From positions 1 to 50,709 of the forward strand of contig CAJXCK010000003.1 in assembly GCA_913051785.1 (NCBI GenBank): a stretch of 50,709 bases of DNA, written 5' to 3'. Shown here piece by piece: positions 8,464 to 18,031 of the stretch. The notes beneath the pieces were generated by a model, which worked only from the letters and a program-made list of their open reading frames with translations, was not told the origin of the DNA and did no database searches. The stretch comes from an uncultured Gammaproteobacteria bacterium (lineage in GTDB: Bacteria; Pseudomonadota; Gammaproteobacteria; Pseudomonadales; Azotimanducaceae). The first letter of the stretch is position 1. Each line of letters begins with the position of its first letter. Position numbers and translations under genes: made by a program.

Positions 8464-11335
8464 TGGCTTTATCCTGCTTGTTCTTTTTTGGAGATATATT
8501 TCGTTCTGACAGTATCTTCTCTATAGGATTACCATCTTTCGAAATAATCATGGCCTCAATCTCCAGGTGCCAAAAATTCGCTAGATCTATATTCAGATCT
8601 CGCATTTTGACCATATCTTTTTCGGTTACCACCACCGGGTTTTGATTTGCAAAAAACAGATCCTCCTCTAGAAAAGAATAGTGATCTGGAAAAGATACGA
8701 GATTTGTCTCTAAGCCGATTGCGTGAAGGGTTCGCTGAAAACTCAATGGATTGCCTATTCCGCAAACCGCGTTCACTACGGGATACTTCTCCAAGAAATC
8801 TGATGGCTTCAGTTCTCCCGAATTGGACATATTAACGAACCGCAAGGGCTGTTTCTCCAATAAAAATTCGTTCTGATCAAGACCCGACAGGCGATCGCTG
8901 CTCAAAACCATATCAACCGAGTTGAGCCTAGCTATAGGCTCTCTAAGTGGCCCAGCTGGCAACAATCTTCCGTTTCCAAAGCCTCTCAAACCATCAATCA
9001 CGACAACCTCAAGATCTCGCGGTAATGATAAATTTTGCAGACCGTCGTCGGCGACAACAATATCGCAACCAGACTGTAATAAGATATCTATACCTCGGGC
9101 TCTTTTAGCACTGATTGCGACGGGACATCCAGATCGCCTTTTTAGCAACAAAGCTTCGTCGCCATAATCGCGGGCATCCCCACGGCTTGGTACGAGACAC
9201 CCCTGCCTGCTCAGGCGGGACTTGTAACCTCGCGACAAAATACCAGGCTGGAAGCCAATAGCTAAAAGATCTTTAGCTATAGCGAGAACGGAGGGTGTTT
9301 TTCCCGCGCCACCAACAGTTAAGTTGCCAACCACCAAAACAGGTATCGCTATCTTCTTCGAAACCGAATCGCGACTTTCAAACGCTTTACGCCGATGATC
9401 CACAATCTTGCCATACAGCCAAGAAAAGGGGGCAAGCAACTTTATCCAAGATCGTTCTTCATACCACGCATTAACAATTAATGAAGAGTATTGGTTGTAA
9501 TACCCCCGTATGGTTTTACTGGTTGCCACGGTAGAATTCCGAAAAGGCACGTTGCCAGATGTTTGCTCTGAAGGTCCAAACCCGGACTTTTCTATATTGA
9601 CGTCTTGATCTCGAAATTGGGCAGCATGCAGCTCGGCGTATCTTCCTGACTGTTCTAAAAGCTCTTTATGAACTCCAGATTCGACAATTTTACCTCCCTC
9701 TAACACAACAATCTGATCAGCAGCCTCGATAGTTGACAACCTATGCGCGATAACCAAGGTTGTTCGGCCCACCATAACTTCATCTAACGCTTGCTGAACC
9801 ATTTGTTCTGATTCGCTGTCGAGAGCCGACGTGGCCTCGTCCAATATCAGTATAGGTGCGTCTTTTAGAATTGCTCGAGCGATTCCGATTCGCTGTTTTT
9901 GCCCTCCCGAGAGTAGAACGCCATCATCACCGATAACCGTATCCAATCCCTCGGGCAAATCTTTCACAAAATCCGCGGCATTTGCTCTTTGCAGTGATTC
10001 CCAGATATCTTCCTCAGAGACGCTATGCAGATCACCATAAGCTAAATTTTCTCTCAAGGTGTTGTTGAAGAGGGTAATTTCTTGCGAGACCAAGCCAATC
10101 TGCTTCCTAAGGGCAACTAAATCATAGTCCCTAACGTCTTTTCCATTTAAGCAAATACTCCCGCCCGACACGTCGTAAAACCGGGGGATGAGACTCGCAA
10201 TAGTCGTCTTCCCACCACCGGAGCTACCCACCAATGCAACTCTGCTTCCAGCCATTAAACTCAAATTAAAATCGGCCACAACATAAGCTGTATCAGGCGA
10301 ATATCTAAATTGCACCTTCTTAAATTGCACGACTGCTGCTTTATCTTCGAAACATGCTCGCCCAGAATCTAGCTCCATCTCGGAATCGAGCTGAGAGAAA
10401 ACGTCCTCAGCAGCAGCAATGCCTCGTTGAAGCTTTGCGTTAATTTCAGACAATTTCCTAATGGGTTTCCCTAACATTCCCGCCCAACTCAAGAACATAA
10501 CAGCTTCGCCACCACTCAAACCGCCGCCGATACTGGGTTGATACAATAATAGAATCAGACCTGATAGCGCGACCGCGATAATTGTTTCATTCAGCTGAGC
10601 GCTGAAAACTCTCGTGACAGTCATTTTCAAATTCTGTTGGCGATTTACCCTGCTCGCACTGAGAAAACGTTTTGTCTCCGCATCCTGACCGCCAAAAGTT
10701 CTCACGAGCTTGTAGCCCGACACCACCTCTGAGGCAACTTGAGTCACATCGCCCATCGATCTTTGAATACGGCGACTTATCTTCCTGAAGCGGCTACTCG
10801 AAAACATAACGATCAATCCAAGCAATGGGGCCGACGCGATGAAGAGCAGAGTTAGCTTCCAATTTAGGAACAGCATGAAACCAATCAACACCAGAACCTT
10901 AACCCCATCTTGAATAATGGCCCGCAAAACGTCTGTTCCTGTGTCGCGCAATTGAGTAACAGTGAATGTGATTCTCGAGACAATGTGTCCCTGAGAATTT
11001 GCATCGAAATAAGAACTAGGCAGCTTTAATAATTGATCAAAGAGCTGCGCTCTGAGGTTATAGACCATATTGAACGAGATACGAGACATCAGAGTCTCCC
11101 CCAGGATAGTACCTACCGCTCTTACCAGAGCAGCCACGCACATCATTATTGGAATAGTAGCTCCAATACGCAGACTAGGCTCATCCCACTCGTCGATTAA
11201 TTCGCCAAATAGTTTAACAAAATAGCCTTCGGCACCTGCTGCCATAAGAAAACCAATTATGGAAAAGACAAAAAGCCACCAATAAGGCGTGATGTACCTC
11301 AACAACCTCCTATAGGTTTTCAGATCACCACCCAT
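8456..11335 (-). CDS. msbA-lpxK: MsbA-LpxK fusion: lipid A ABC flippase joined to tetraacyldisaccharide 4'-kinase
   Basis: One 959-codon frame encodes two lipid A proteins. Residues 1 to about 575 are a complete MsbA-type half transporter. It has an ABC membrane domain with about six helices, Walker A GSSGGGKT (370-377), signature LSGGQKQR (475-482), Walker B ILILDE (495-500) and the H-loop His531. Residues about 575-620 form a polar linker. From about 621 a full LpxK follows (NAWYEERSW, APFSWLYG, Walker A NLTVGGAGKTP at 671-681, DDGLQN, VTEKDMVK). Known roles: MsbA flips lipid A core across the inner membrane, and LpxK phosphorylates the disaccharide on the cytoplasmic face. I see no in-frame ATG, GTG or TTG near the LpxK boundary. 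The proteins are usually separate, so this is either a true fusion or a sequencing fusion. Confidence 0.93.
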   Translation of the reverse strand: MGGDLKTYRRLLRYITPYWWLFVFSIIGFLMAAGAEGYFVKLFGELIDEWDEPSLRIGATIPIMMCVAALVRAVGTILGETLMSRISFNMVYNLRAQLFDQLLKLPSSYFDANSQGHIVSRITFTVTQLRDTGTDVLRAIIQDGVKVLVLIGFMLFLNWKLTLLFIASAPLLGLIVMFSSSRFRKISRRIQRSMGDVTQVASEVVSGYKLVRTFGGQDAETKRFLSASRVNRQQNLKMTVTRVFSAQLNETIIAVALSGLILLLYQPSIGGGLSGGEAVMFLSWAGMLGKPIRKLSEINAKLQRGIAAAEDVFSQLDSEMELDSGRACFEDKAAVVQFKKVQFRYSPDTAYVVADFNLSLMAGSRVALVGSSGGGKTTIASLIPRFYDVSGGSICLNGKDVRDYDLVALRKQIGLVSQEITLFNNTLRENLAYGDLHSVSEEDIWESLQRANAADFVKDLPEGLDTVIGDDGVLLSGGQKQRIGIARAILKDAPILILDEATSALDSESEQMVQQALDEVMVGRTTLVIAHRLSTIEAADQIVVLEGGKIVESGVHKELLEQSGRYAELHAAQFRDQDVNIEKSGFGPSEQTSGNVPFRNSTVATSKTIRGYYNQYSSLIVNAWYEERSWIKLLAPFSWLYGKIVDHRRKAFESRDSVSKKIAIPVLVVGNLTVGGAGKTPSVLAIAKDLLAIGFQPGILSRGYKSRLSRQGCLVPSRGDARDYGDEALLLKRRSGCPVAISAKRARGIDILLQSGCDIVVADDGLQNLSLPRDLEVVVIDGLRGFGNGRLLPAGPLREPIARLNSVDMVLSSDRLSGLDQNEFLLEKQPLRFVNMSNSGELKPSDFLEKYPVVNAVCGIGNPLSFQRTLHAIGLETNLVSFPDHYSFLEEDLFFANQNPVVVTEKDMVKMRDLNIDLANFWHLEIEAMIISKDGNPIEKILSERNISPKKNKQDKAIA

Positions 11336-11352
11336 TCGACTCCCATCCCGTG

Positions 11353-11781
11353 TTAATCCTCTCTGGTCACAATGCTAATGCTCTTTATCCCACTTTCCAC
11401 ACAAATATCCATTAAGGAAACGATTGATTGATAATCAACCTTTTTATCTCCAAATATAGAAACTGACATCTCGGGGTGATCAATCAGCAATCTGGAAAGC
11501 TTTTCTCTTAGACGCAAAGAAGTTATCGGCTGTTTTTCGCCTCTGCCATCGTCTAGAGAAAGCTTTCCGTTTCTATCGACATACACCCCAACCGATCTCT
11601 CAGACACTGACTTTCCAGCTACCTCTTCCGTTTCAGGAAGCTCAATGTCAAAACGGTACTCCTTCATAAAAGTGCTGCTTATCGAGAAAAAAATTATCAA
11701 TAAAAATAAGACATCAAGTAGGGGAGCCAGCTCTAGAGAGGAAGAAGCTCTTTTATTTCGGCGCTCAGCGAGAAGACTCAT
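11353..11781 (-). CDS. ExbD/TolR-family biopolymer transport protein
   Basis: A 142-residue protein with a short cytoplasmic tail, one transmembrane helix and a periplasmic domain, the ExbD/TolR layout. The helix starts LELAPLLDVLFLLIIFF and contains the conserved proton-carrying Asp at its N-terminal side. ExbD works with ExbB as a proton-driven motor in the inner membrane. ExbB lies just upstream (7 nt), and msbA-lpxK follows 17 nt downstream. The exbB-exbD-(msbA)-lpxK-kdsB order is common in gammaproteobacteria, which suggests a role in envelope maintenance rather than siderophore import. The substrate is unknown. Confidence 0.9.
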   Translation of the reverse strand: MSLLAERRNKRASSSLELAPLLDVLFLLIIFFSISSTFMKEYRFDIELPETEEVAGKSVSERSVGVYVDRNGKLSLDDGRGEKQPITSLRLREKLSRLLIDHPEMSVSIFGDKKVDYQSIVSLMDICVESGIKSISIVTRED

Positions 11782-11788
11782 GGATCAG

Positions 11789-12382
11789 CTACGCCGCCTT
11801 TTGGCGGGGTTCAAGAATCTTTCGACTCGTTTTGTCCAGATAGATCAAAAGAGAGTCTACTCGCCTATAGAACAAACGGTGAGCTACCAAGGCAGGAATT
11901 GCAACTATCAATCCGAAGGCAGTTGTTATTAACGCGGTCGAGATACCAGATGATAATACTGAGGGGTCTACGGCCCTAGACGTCAGCGAATCAAAGACCT
12001 CAATCATACCAACGATGGTCCCCAAAATTCCTAGCAAAGGTGCAATTAAACCAATTACACCAAGTAAAGTGAGGTATTTTTCCATTTCATGGGCTGAAGA
12101 AAGTAAGGACAGATCGTAGGTCTCTTCTCCGGTCTCTGTTTCAAGACCCCTCAACCGCAACAATAAAGAACCTAGAACTGAATTTAGGGACTCTGCCAAA
12201 TGAGGATCCGCGGCTCTGTTCTGATCACTCAGTTCGCTTAGATCCAATTGAATGAGCCTTGCGGGCGATATCACTCTCAGACTGAGTGACCAGCACCTCT
12301 CGACAATGATACCAGTTGCCAAAACACTGCACGCCAAGATCGGCCACATTAACCATCCCCCAGAAAGGAAAAGATCAAGCAT
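11789..12382 (-). CDS. MotA/TolQ/ExbB-family proton channel protein
   Basis: A 197-residue ExbB/TolQ-type protein. It has an N-terminal helix (LFLSGGWLMWPILACSVLATGIIVER), a cytoplasmic loop, and two further helices containing LGVIGLIAPLLGILGTIVGMI and GISTALITTAFGLIVAIPALV, the two conserved pore motifs of the family. It should form the channel that pairs with ExbD encoded immediately downstream. The start lies 6 nt after the end of the D-threonine-aldolase-like gene. The size fits small ExbB proteins of the lipid A locus. Confidence 0.92.
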   Translation of the reverse strand: MLDLFLSGGWLMWPILACSVLATGIIVERCWSLSLRVISPARLIQLDLSELSDQNRAADPHLAESLNSVLGSLLLRLRGLETETGEETYDLSLLSSAHEMEKYLTLLGVIGLIAPLLGILGTIVGMIEVFDSLTSRAVDPSVLSSGISTALITTAFGLIVAIPALVAHRLFYRRVDSLLIYLDKTSRKILEPRQKAA

Positions 12383-12388
12383 AACGGT

Positions 12389-13561
12389 CTACCAAGAACA
12401 ACCTCTTCCAACAATGGGCCAGCAGCTGTGGATCAAGTTATCCTCTTCTAAAATCCAGTAGAAATCATGCAAATTGACCGTTGGGTCACAGTGAGGTGTA
12501 ACAAAACGCACCACATCGCCAATTCGGATAGAGGTATCTGAATCCCCTAAAACGAGCACCCCATGTTCATCTCCAGCAAAATGAAAGTCCACTCCCTCGA
12601 TCTCATCACAAACGGGATTAACCGAATCAGATGCAAAGGCTTTATAACCGCCATCCACAGTTATCATGCCCTGCTTGGGTTGGCTTATTGCGGTACATGC
12701 GACTGTAAGACTAGGCGTGAATTCAGTGAACCTGCTTTCAGTTTGAGTTGGAATTGATCGATATTCTTCATCCATAAAGATATAACTGCCTACTTGGAGA
12801 TCTGTTAGTCGCTCGACGTGAACGTCAATATCGTAAGAGCCCGTTCCTCCACCTGTGACGATTTCGCAACTAAACCCAGATCTTTCCAGAATCAGAAATT
12901 TATCCTCCAGGGTTTGCCAGGCATTTAGAGATTTTTCTTTACGTTTCCCGTAGTTATCGAGATGCATTAAGTAGCCCGCGTAATGCTGAATACCTTTGAA
13001 CTTAATCCGATCGGTTTTTTGTATTTTTTCAAGCAATCTCATGAGGTCTTCGTCGGATCTCAAACCAGTACGAGCCATCGATATATCCAGGTCTACCAAA
13101 ACCCCAATAACCTTATCGGCATCCAGACATTCCAAGAGCCCCTCTAGACCGATCATGGAATCTAGGACTATATTGATGTCATGGTCTGAGCCTATCGGAA
13201 GAACCTTGTTCAGGATCTCTAATTTCGACTTCGATACAATCGGCGAGGTAATAAGTATTTCAGTAAGACCGCTATTGATGAGTGCTACAGCCTCACTGAG
13301 CTTAGCGGCACAAACGCCCACAGCTCCGGCCTCCATTTGTAATTTCGCGATTATCGGACATTTATGAGTTTTACTGTGTGGCCTAAACCCCTTGCCTTTG
13401 GCTGCCAGAAAATCTCTCATTGAATCTATATTTTTTTGAAGAATCGATCGCTCTAAAACCAACGCGGGAGTAGGGAGTCCCGAAACTGCAACGGGCTCAG
13501 TCAGCTGTATTGGCGCGCTGGGCTTATCCAATAGACGGGAGAGAACGAAATCGGTGCTCAA
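12389..13561 (-). CDS. DSD1/D-threonine aldolase-family PLP enzyme
   Basis: A 390-residue fold-type III PLP enzyme with an alanine-racemase-like N-terminal barrel. The PLP lysine is expected in FRPHSKTHKCP (Lys64). TGGGTGSYD forms the phosphate site, and PHCDPTVNLHD near the C-terminus carries the His-x-Asp metal pair (His357, Asp359) typical of D-threonine aldolases. The relatives are metal-dependent D-threonine aldolase and D-serine dehydratase, so it probably cleaves or dehydrates a D-hydroxy amino acid; the exact substrate cannot be read. It sits 6 nt before exbB and 10 nt after galU, an unexpected member of a lipid A operon. Confidence 0.8.
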   Translation of the reverse strand: MSTDFVLSRLLDKPSAPIQLTEPVAVSGLPTPALVLERSILQKNIDSMRDFLAAKGKGFRPHSKTHKCPIIAKLQMEAGAVGVCAAKLSEAVALINSGLTEILITSPIVSKSKLEILNKVLPIGSDHDINIVLDSMIGLEGLLECLDADKVIGVLVDLDISMARTGLRSDEDLMRLLEKIQKTDRIKFKGIQHYAGYLMHLDNYGKRKEKSLNAWQTLEDKFLILERSGFSCEIVTGGGTGSYDIDVHVERLTDLQVGSYIFMDEEYRSIPTQTESRFTEFTPSLTVACTAISQPKQGMITVDGGYKAFASDSVNPVCDEIEGVDFHFAGDEHGVLVLGDSDTSIRIGDVVRFVTPHCDPTVNLHDFYWILEEDNLIHSCWPIVGRGCSW

Positions 13562-13571
13562 GGATCGCGTC

Positions 13572-14390
13572 TCAGTTGGAAGCGAAACAGTAATTCGTTG
13601 CTTTCACGAAGCCCTCTACTGACCCACAATCAAAACGCTGGCCTTTGAATCGATATCCTAGGACCCTACCCTCGCTTGCTTGCTGCATCAGCGCGTCGGT
13701 TATTTGAATCTCACCATTCCTTCCTGGTTCAAGATTCTCCAGTATATCGAAGATATCTGGGGTCAATACGTACCTTCCTATTACCCCAAGCCTCGAGGGC
13801 GCCTCGGCCAAAGAAGGTTTCTCTATCATTGTATCTAGTCTGATAATTCCATCCTCGATCTCTTCACCAGAGACGATTCCATACTTTGACACTTCAGAGT
13901 CCGGCACCTCTTCTACGGCTACGACACTGCATTGAAATCTTTCATAAACTTCCATCATTTGAGTCATGACGCCATCGCTTGTTTGACCAAAACATAGATC
14001 GTCCGCGAGTACTACGCCAAATACCTCGTCACCTACGATTTTCTTTCCAGTCAGGATGGCGTGCCCAAGCCCTAACATTTGCAACTGTCTCGTGTATGAA
14101 AAAGTGCAATTGTCTATGAGTGATCTTATGCCGGAAAGAAACTCTTCCTTACCCGTACCGCCGATGGATGCTTCCAGTTCGAAGCTGATATCAAAGTGGT
14201 CCTCAATTGCCCGCTTAGTTCTACCGGTAACAAAGCATATATCTGTTAAACCCGCCTCAGCTGCCTCTTCAACACCATATTGAATCAAAGGCTTGTTTAA
14301 TATCGGCAACATTTCTTTTGGCATTGCCTTGGTCGCAGGAAGGAAACGTGTCCCATAACCCGCCACTGGGAATAAGCATTTTGTTTTCAT
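13572..14390 (-). CDS. galU: UTP-glucose-1-phosphate uridylyltransferase
   Basis: A GalU protein of 272 residues from the ATG at 14388-14390. Motifs are CLFPVAGYGTRFLPATKAMPKEMLP (nucleotide-binding loop), NKPLIQYGVEEA, VLADDL (metal Asp), MIEKP and GEIQITDA. It makes UDP-glucose for LPS and exopolysaccharide. An upstream in-frame ATG (14402) would add only four residues, and it directly abuts a perfect hairpin (14404-14428) that would bury its ribosome binding site. I therefore prefer the inner ATG, which also matches the family start. It is the first recognisable gene of the galU to kdsB run. Confidence 0.95.
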   Translation of the reverse strand: MKTKCLFPVAGYGTRFLPATKAMPKEMLPILNKPLIQYGVEEAAEAGLTDICFVTGRTKRAIEDHFDISFELEASIGGTGKEEFLSGIRSLIDNCTFSYTRQLQMLGLGHAILTGKKIVGDEVFGVVLADDLCFGQTSDGVMTQMMEVYERFQCSVVAVEEVPDSEVSKYGIVSGEEIEDGIIRLDTMIEKPSLAEAPSRLGVIGRYVLTPDIFDILENLEPGRNGEIQITDALMQQASEGRVLGYRFKGQRFDCGSVEGFVKATNYCFASN

Positions 14391-14403
14391 GGGACTAATC
14401 ATA

Positions 14404-14428
14404 TCTCGGTTTTTCTTATTAACCGAGA
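14404..14428 (-). promoter_or_regulatory. Hairpin immediately upstream of galU
   Basis: TCTCGGTT and AACCGAGA form a perfect 8-bp stem with a 9-nt loop. On the galU strand the stem-loop ends about 13 nt before the preferred start codon. No U-tract follows, so it is not a typical terminator. It may control translation of galU or mark an RNA processing site. Confidence 0.45.
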
Positions 14429-14478
14429 CCTGTTACCAAATATGAATGGGGCTTTTTAGAGAGCAATTAGCGGCCGCT

Positions 14479-14715
14479 TCAGCCAACTTCTAACAACCCC
14501 TCCTTCAAATGGGAGATAACTATTTTTTTTAGTTGCTCTCTCGTGAACTTACTGCTCCTTAGAGCTGATCTGCTACCTAACACCTTTGCAGCCAACTTCG
14601 CTTCACTAAAATGAGAGCATTGTCTCGTCTTCTCGCAACTCGATTTCAGAAAATCAGACTCTGCCGACTGAAAAAATGCTAATTGCTCAGGAGGGGATGG
14701 TGATAAATCTGTCAT
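14479..14715 (-). CDS. Hypothetical small protein between clpB and galU
   Basis: A 78-residue frame from an ATG at 14713-14715, with a weak AGTAGG ribosome binding site. The protein is hydrophilic, with no signal peptide or membrane segment. Its C-terminal third (FTREQLKKIVISHLKEGLL) looks like an amphipathic helix. It contains two cysteines and no motif I recognise. It fills most of an otherwise empty 385-nt stretch and has the same orientation as clpB and galU, which supports a real gene, but chance cannot be excluded. Confidence 0.4.
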   Translation of the reverse strand: MTDLSPSPPEQLAFFQSAESDFLKSSCEKTRQCSHFSEAKLAAKVLGSRSALRSSKFTREQLKKIVISHLKEGLLEVG

Positions 14716-14754
14716 TACCTACTTTATGCTGAATAATACCGTTTCTATGCTAAT

Positions 14755-14779
14755 ACTGTATATATATACATATATCAGT
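14755..14779. repeat. AT-repeat imperfect palindrome after clpB
   Basis: ACTG and CAGT flank an alternating TA tract, giving a weak bulged stem. It lies 9 nt past the clpB stop and upstream of the small hypothetical gene. It could be a flexible or cruciform element or a promoter-like AT tract. No clear terminator is visible. Confidence 0.3.
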
Positions 14780-14787
14780 GCAAGTAG

Positions 14788-17349
14788 TCATTCTTTAGTA
14801 CATAGAGAAATTTGGCCGTCCGAGTACTCCGCTTGAATAGTTTCTCCGGGCAGAAACTCTCCAGCCAGGATGGCCGTTGATAATGAATCTTCAAGCATCC
14901 GCTGAATACATCTTTTTAACGGGCGGGCCCCATAAACCTCATCATAACCGTGCTCCACGAGCCCTTCGAGAGCCTCGTCCGACACTTCCAGCGATAGGTC
15001 TTGCTCTGAAAGCCTGCCGTTCAAAAGTTCGATTTGTAACTTCGCAATTCCCCTGGTGTCGTCCCTGCTCAATGGTTCAAATACCACCATCTCGTCTATT
15101 CGGTTTACGAATTCGGGCCTAAAATGCTGCGCAACGATTCCTTTCACTGCGTTTTCCATCGATCCTGCATCCTGACCCACCATCGATTGTATTGCCTGTG
15201 AACCTAAGTTCGATGTCATCACAATTATGCAATTACTGAAGTCCACTGTGCGACCGTGGCCGTCCGTCAACCGTCCGTCATCAAAAACCTGTAATAAAAT
15301 GTTGAACACGTCAGCATGAGCCTTTTCGATCTCGTCTAAGAGAATTAAGGAATAAGGTCTTCTCCTAACTGCTTCAGTGAGGTATCCCCCGGATTCATAG
15401 CCCACGTAACCTGGAGGCGCGCCAACCAATCTGGATACAGAATGTTTTTCCATAAATTCCGACATATCAATTCGAACCATGGCCTCCTGGCTATCGAAAA
15501 GCGTCTCAGTTATCGCCTTAGCAAGCTCAGTCTTACCTACTCCGGTAGGTCCGAGAAACAGAAAAGTTCCATTAGGTTTGTTTACCTCAGCAAGTCCAGA
15601 ACGAGATCTCCTCACCGCCCTGCTTACAGCCCGAACGGCTTCAGCCTGACCGATAACCTTTTTCGCTAACAAACCCTCAAGCCCAAGCAGTTTCTCCCTT
15701 TCCCCGGAAAATAACTTTCTAACTGGTATCCCTGTCCACTTGGCAACAACCTCTCCTATTTCTTCCTCCGTGACTTTATCTCGTATCAAGCCTGCTGGGT
15801 TCTCATCCGAGACGGTTGAGCTAATTTTCTTTTCAAGCGCGGGAATCGTTCCGTACTGAAGCTCAGACATTTTCGCAAGATCTCCCGCTCTCTTAGCAGC
15901 TGAAAATTCTTGCCTCGCGGACTCCAATTCTTCCTTAGAATCCTGGGCTGATTTCATTGCGCTTCTCTCTGAGTGCAACCTCTCTTCCTGTTCGGTATAT
16001 TCCTTTTCGAGAGTGGAGATCGACTCCCTTAAGCTCGTCAATCTATCCTGACTTGCTGGGTCTTCTTCTTTCTTGAGAGCCTCAACTTCCATGCGTTGCT
16101 GCATTAGCTTACGCTCTAGTTTATCCATCACTTCGGGCTTTGAGTCCATTTCTAGCCGAATTCGACTTGCCGCTTCGTCAACTAAGTCGATGGCTTTGTC
16201 AGGTAAACGCCTATCCGATATGTAACGGTGAGAGAGAGTCACAGCAGAGATAATCGCGGGGTCAGTAATATCCACCCCATGGTGAATCTCGTACCTCTCC
16301 TTCAGGCCTCGCAAGATCGCGATAGAACTATCTATATCGGGCTCGTCGACCAGGACTTTTTGAAACCGCCTCTCCAACGCAGCGTCTTTCTCAATGTTGT
16401 CTCGATACTCGTCAAGGGTCGTCGCGCCAACACAGTGTAATTCCCCTCTCGCCAGCGCCGGCTTGAGCATGTTGCTGGCGTCCATCGCCCCCTCCGCGGC
16501 GCCAGCTCCCACAACCGTATGTAGTTCATCGATAAATAGAATGATACTGCCCTCCTCTTTCGCAAGCTCACTCAATACCGCCTTCAATCTCTCTTCAAAC
16601 TCCCCCCTAAACTTAGCCCCCGCAATAAGCGCTCCCATATCCAAGGAGAGCACTCTCTTTCCTCTGAGAGTCTCAGGCACTTCGTTATTCACTATCCTTT
16701 GCGCCAACCCTTCGACGATTGCCGTTTTGCCTACACCAGGTTCACCAATCAGCACTGGGTTATTCTTGGTTCTACGCTGCAGCACCTGGAGGGTTCGACG
16801 AATCTCGTCATCCCTACCAATGACAGGATCCAGCTTCCCATCTAGCGCTCTCTGGGTCAGGTCTACCGCGTATTTTTTCAACGCTTCTCTTTTATCCTCC
16901 GCATTCTTCTCATTCACAACATCATCCTCTCTCAACTGATCGATTTCTTGCCTGAACTTTCGCGGCGATAACCCCAATTGCTCAGTACAAAATACCAGAC
17001 ATGGATTTTCCAACACTGCTAGTGAAACCCAGTCTTCTGAAACGTAACTATCACCCGCGCACGCGGCGTATTTTGACGCCTGCGATAGACATTCTAGGAG
17101 AGCTGAAGAAGGCCTTACTTCCGTCACTCTCGAGCCTAGCGTGGGCAACTTAGCAATGAGAGCACTCAACTTCTGATCAAACTCAGCGCGGTTTTTGGCC
17201 AGGATTCTGGTCAAAAGCGCGTCCTCATTCTCCAAAATCCCACTAATCAAATGCTCAGGTCCAATCTCCGCATGTCGATTTTGTATTGCTAATTCATGGG
17301 CAGAAGAGAGTGCGTTCTCCACCCTATCCGTGTATTTGTTTGGGTTCAT
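14788..17349 (-). CDS. clpB: ATP-dependent disaggregase ClpB
   Basis: An 853-residue ClpB/Hsp104 chaperone that extracts proteins from aggregates together with DnaK. The domains are in order. A Clp N-domain occupies about 1-145. NBD1 has Walker A GEPGVGKT and [12 protein letters not shown] long coiled-coil middle domain (about 400-530) distinguishes ClpB from ClpA. NBD2 has Walker [20 protein letters not shown] (pore loop) and LLDEIEKAH, and the C-terminal domain includes YGARPLKR. The length equals E. coli ClpB (857). A sigma-32-like promoter lies upstream. Its position beside galU is not an obvious functional pairing. Confidence 0.97.
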   Translation of the reverse strand: MNPNKYTDRVENALSSAHELAIQNRHAEIGPEHLISGILENEDALLTRILAKNRAEFDQKLSALIAKLPTLGSRVTEVRPSSALLECLSQASKYAACAGDSYVSEDWVSLAVLENPCLVFCTEQLGLSPRKFRQEIDQLREDDVVNEKNAEDKREALKKYAVDLTQRALDGKLDPVIGRDDEIRRTLQVLQRRTKNNPVLIGEPGVGKTAIVEGLAQRIVNNEVPETLRGKRVLSLDMGALIAGAKFRGEFEERLKAVLSELAKEEGSIILFIDELHTVVGAGAAEGAMDASNMLKPALARGELHCVGATTLDEYRDNIEKDAALERRFQKVLVDEPDIDSSIAILRGLKERYEIHHGVDITDPAIISAVTLSHRYISDRRLPDKAIDLVDEAASRIRLEMDSKPEVMDKLERKLMQQRMEVEALKKEEDPASQDRLTSLRESISTLEKEYTEQEERLHSERSAMKSAQDSKEELESARQEFSAAKRAGDLAKMSELQYGTIPALEKKISSTVSDENPAGLIRDKVTEEEIGEVVAKWTGIPVRKLFSGEREKLLGLEGLLAKKVIGQAEAVRAVSRAVRRSRSGLAEVNKPNGTFLFLGPTGVGKTELAKAITETLFDSQEAMVRIDMSEFMEKHSVSRLVGAPPGYVGYESGGYLTEAVRRRPYSLILLDEIEKAHADVFNILLQVFDDGRLTDGHGRTVDFSNCIIVMTSNLGSQAIQSMVGQDAGSMENAVKGIVAQHFRPEFVNRIDEMVVFEPLSRDDTRGIAKLQIELLNGRLSEQDLSLEVSDEALEGLVEHGYDEVYGARPLKRCIQRMLEDSLSTAILAGEFLPGETIQAEYSDGQISLCTKE

Positions 17350-17379
17350 TATCTGTGTTTTTCTTGCCTTGGTTTCTTT

Positions 17380-17405
17380 TTGGAGTTCAAACGAGGTTTT
17401 TCAAG
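17380..17405 (-). promoter_or_regulatory. Candidate sigma-32 (heat-shock) promoter of clpB
   Basis: On the clpB strand CTTGAA (complement of 17400-17405) is followed after 14 nt by CTCCAAA. This resembles the RpoH consensus CTTGAA-N13/15-CCCCATnT, with a perfect -35 and a weaker -10. It places the transcript start about 20-25 nt before the clpB ATG. Known clpB genes in gammaproteobacteria are RpoH-dependent, which raises the odds. Confidence 0.5.
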
Positions 17406-17463
17406 TGCTAATTTCACCCTCATATGACAGAAGATTATTAACTTAAAGGTTTTGCGCAGGCGG

Positions 17464-17979
17464 ATGATCAGAGAGGAACAGTTCGAACCGAGAGGAGAGC
17501 TTGACCCTATAGGCAGAATAACGCTGAAGCCTAATCAGTCGTTAAGCTGGAGGGCTCTGAGGATCTTCTTGATTTGCTTTGCCCTCTTATCGGGATCGAT
17601 CGCAGTTGCCTTCCTATTTCTGGGATATTGGGTAATTCTGCCACTTGCCGGCGCTGAGTTTTTAATCGTATCGCTATGCCTCTGGTTGTGCTTGAAACGG
17701 TCCGCTATCCAAGAGGTAATCACGTTCAGTAAATCGCGGATAAAAATCGAAAAAGGTTCTGATGTGCCATCCGAGATCTATTCCTGGGAGCGATTTTATA
17801 CAAAGCTCCTTGTTGAGAGTTCGACCTCTTCTCTCCACCGAAATAGAACCTGGATATCTCACAAAAATTCAAAAGTCGAGATAGGGTCATTCCTCACTGC
17901 CACAGAGCAAGAGAGGCTGGTAAGATCTTTTGGCGATTTGATAACGCGATCCGACAACTATCAATCAGCTCAGGGATGA
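17464..17979 (+). CDS. DUF2244 family integral membrane protein
   Basis: A 171-residue protein with the DUF2244 pattern: RITLKPNQSLSWRALRIFL before two transmembrane helices (about 30-75), then a soluble domain with VITFSKSRIKIEKG and SWERFYTKLL. The function of the family is unknown; members often lie near cytochrome oxidase genes, which are not seen here. The start could be the ATG at 17464 (AGG 4 nt upstream) or a TTG 12 nt earlier. The gene is divergent from clpB and 52 nt upstream of the DUF2062 gene. Confidence 0.8.
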   Translation: MIREEQFEPRGELDPIGRITLKPNQSLSWRALRIFLICFALLSGSIAVAFLFLGYWVILPLAGAEFLIVSLCLWLCLKRSAIQEVITFSKSRIKIEKGSDVPSEIYSWERFYTKLLVESSTSSLHRNRTWISHKNSKVEIGSFLTATEQERLVRSFGDLITRSDNYQSAQG

Positions 17980-18031
17980 AAATAAACTCCTCGAAAAAAC
18001 GAGAACAGCGTCTACTAATCCGGAAAAGTCC

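Noticed and set aside
14755-14779. Considered the TA-rich palindrome as a clpB terminator
   Set aside because: The stem is weak and bulged and there is no T-run on the clpB strand.
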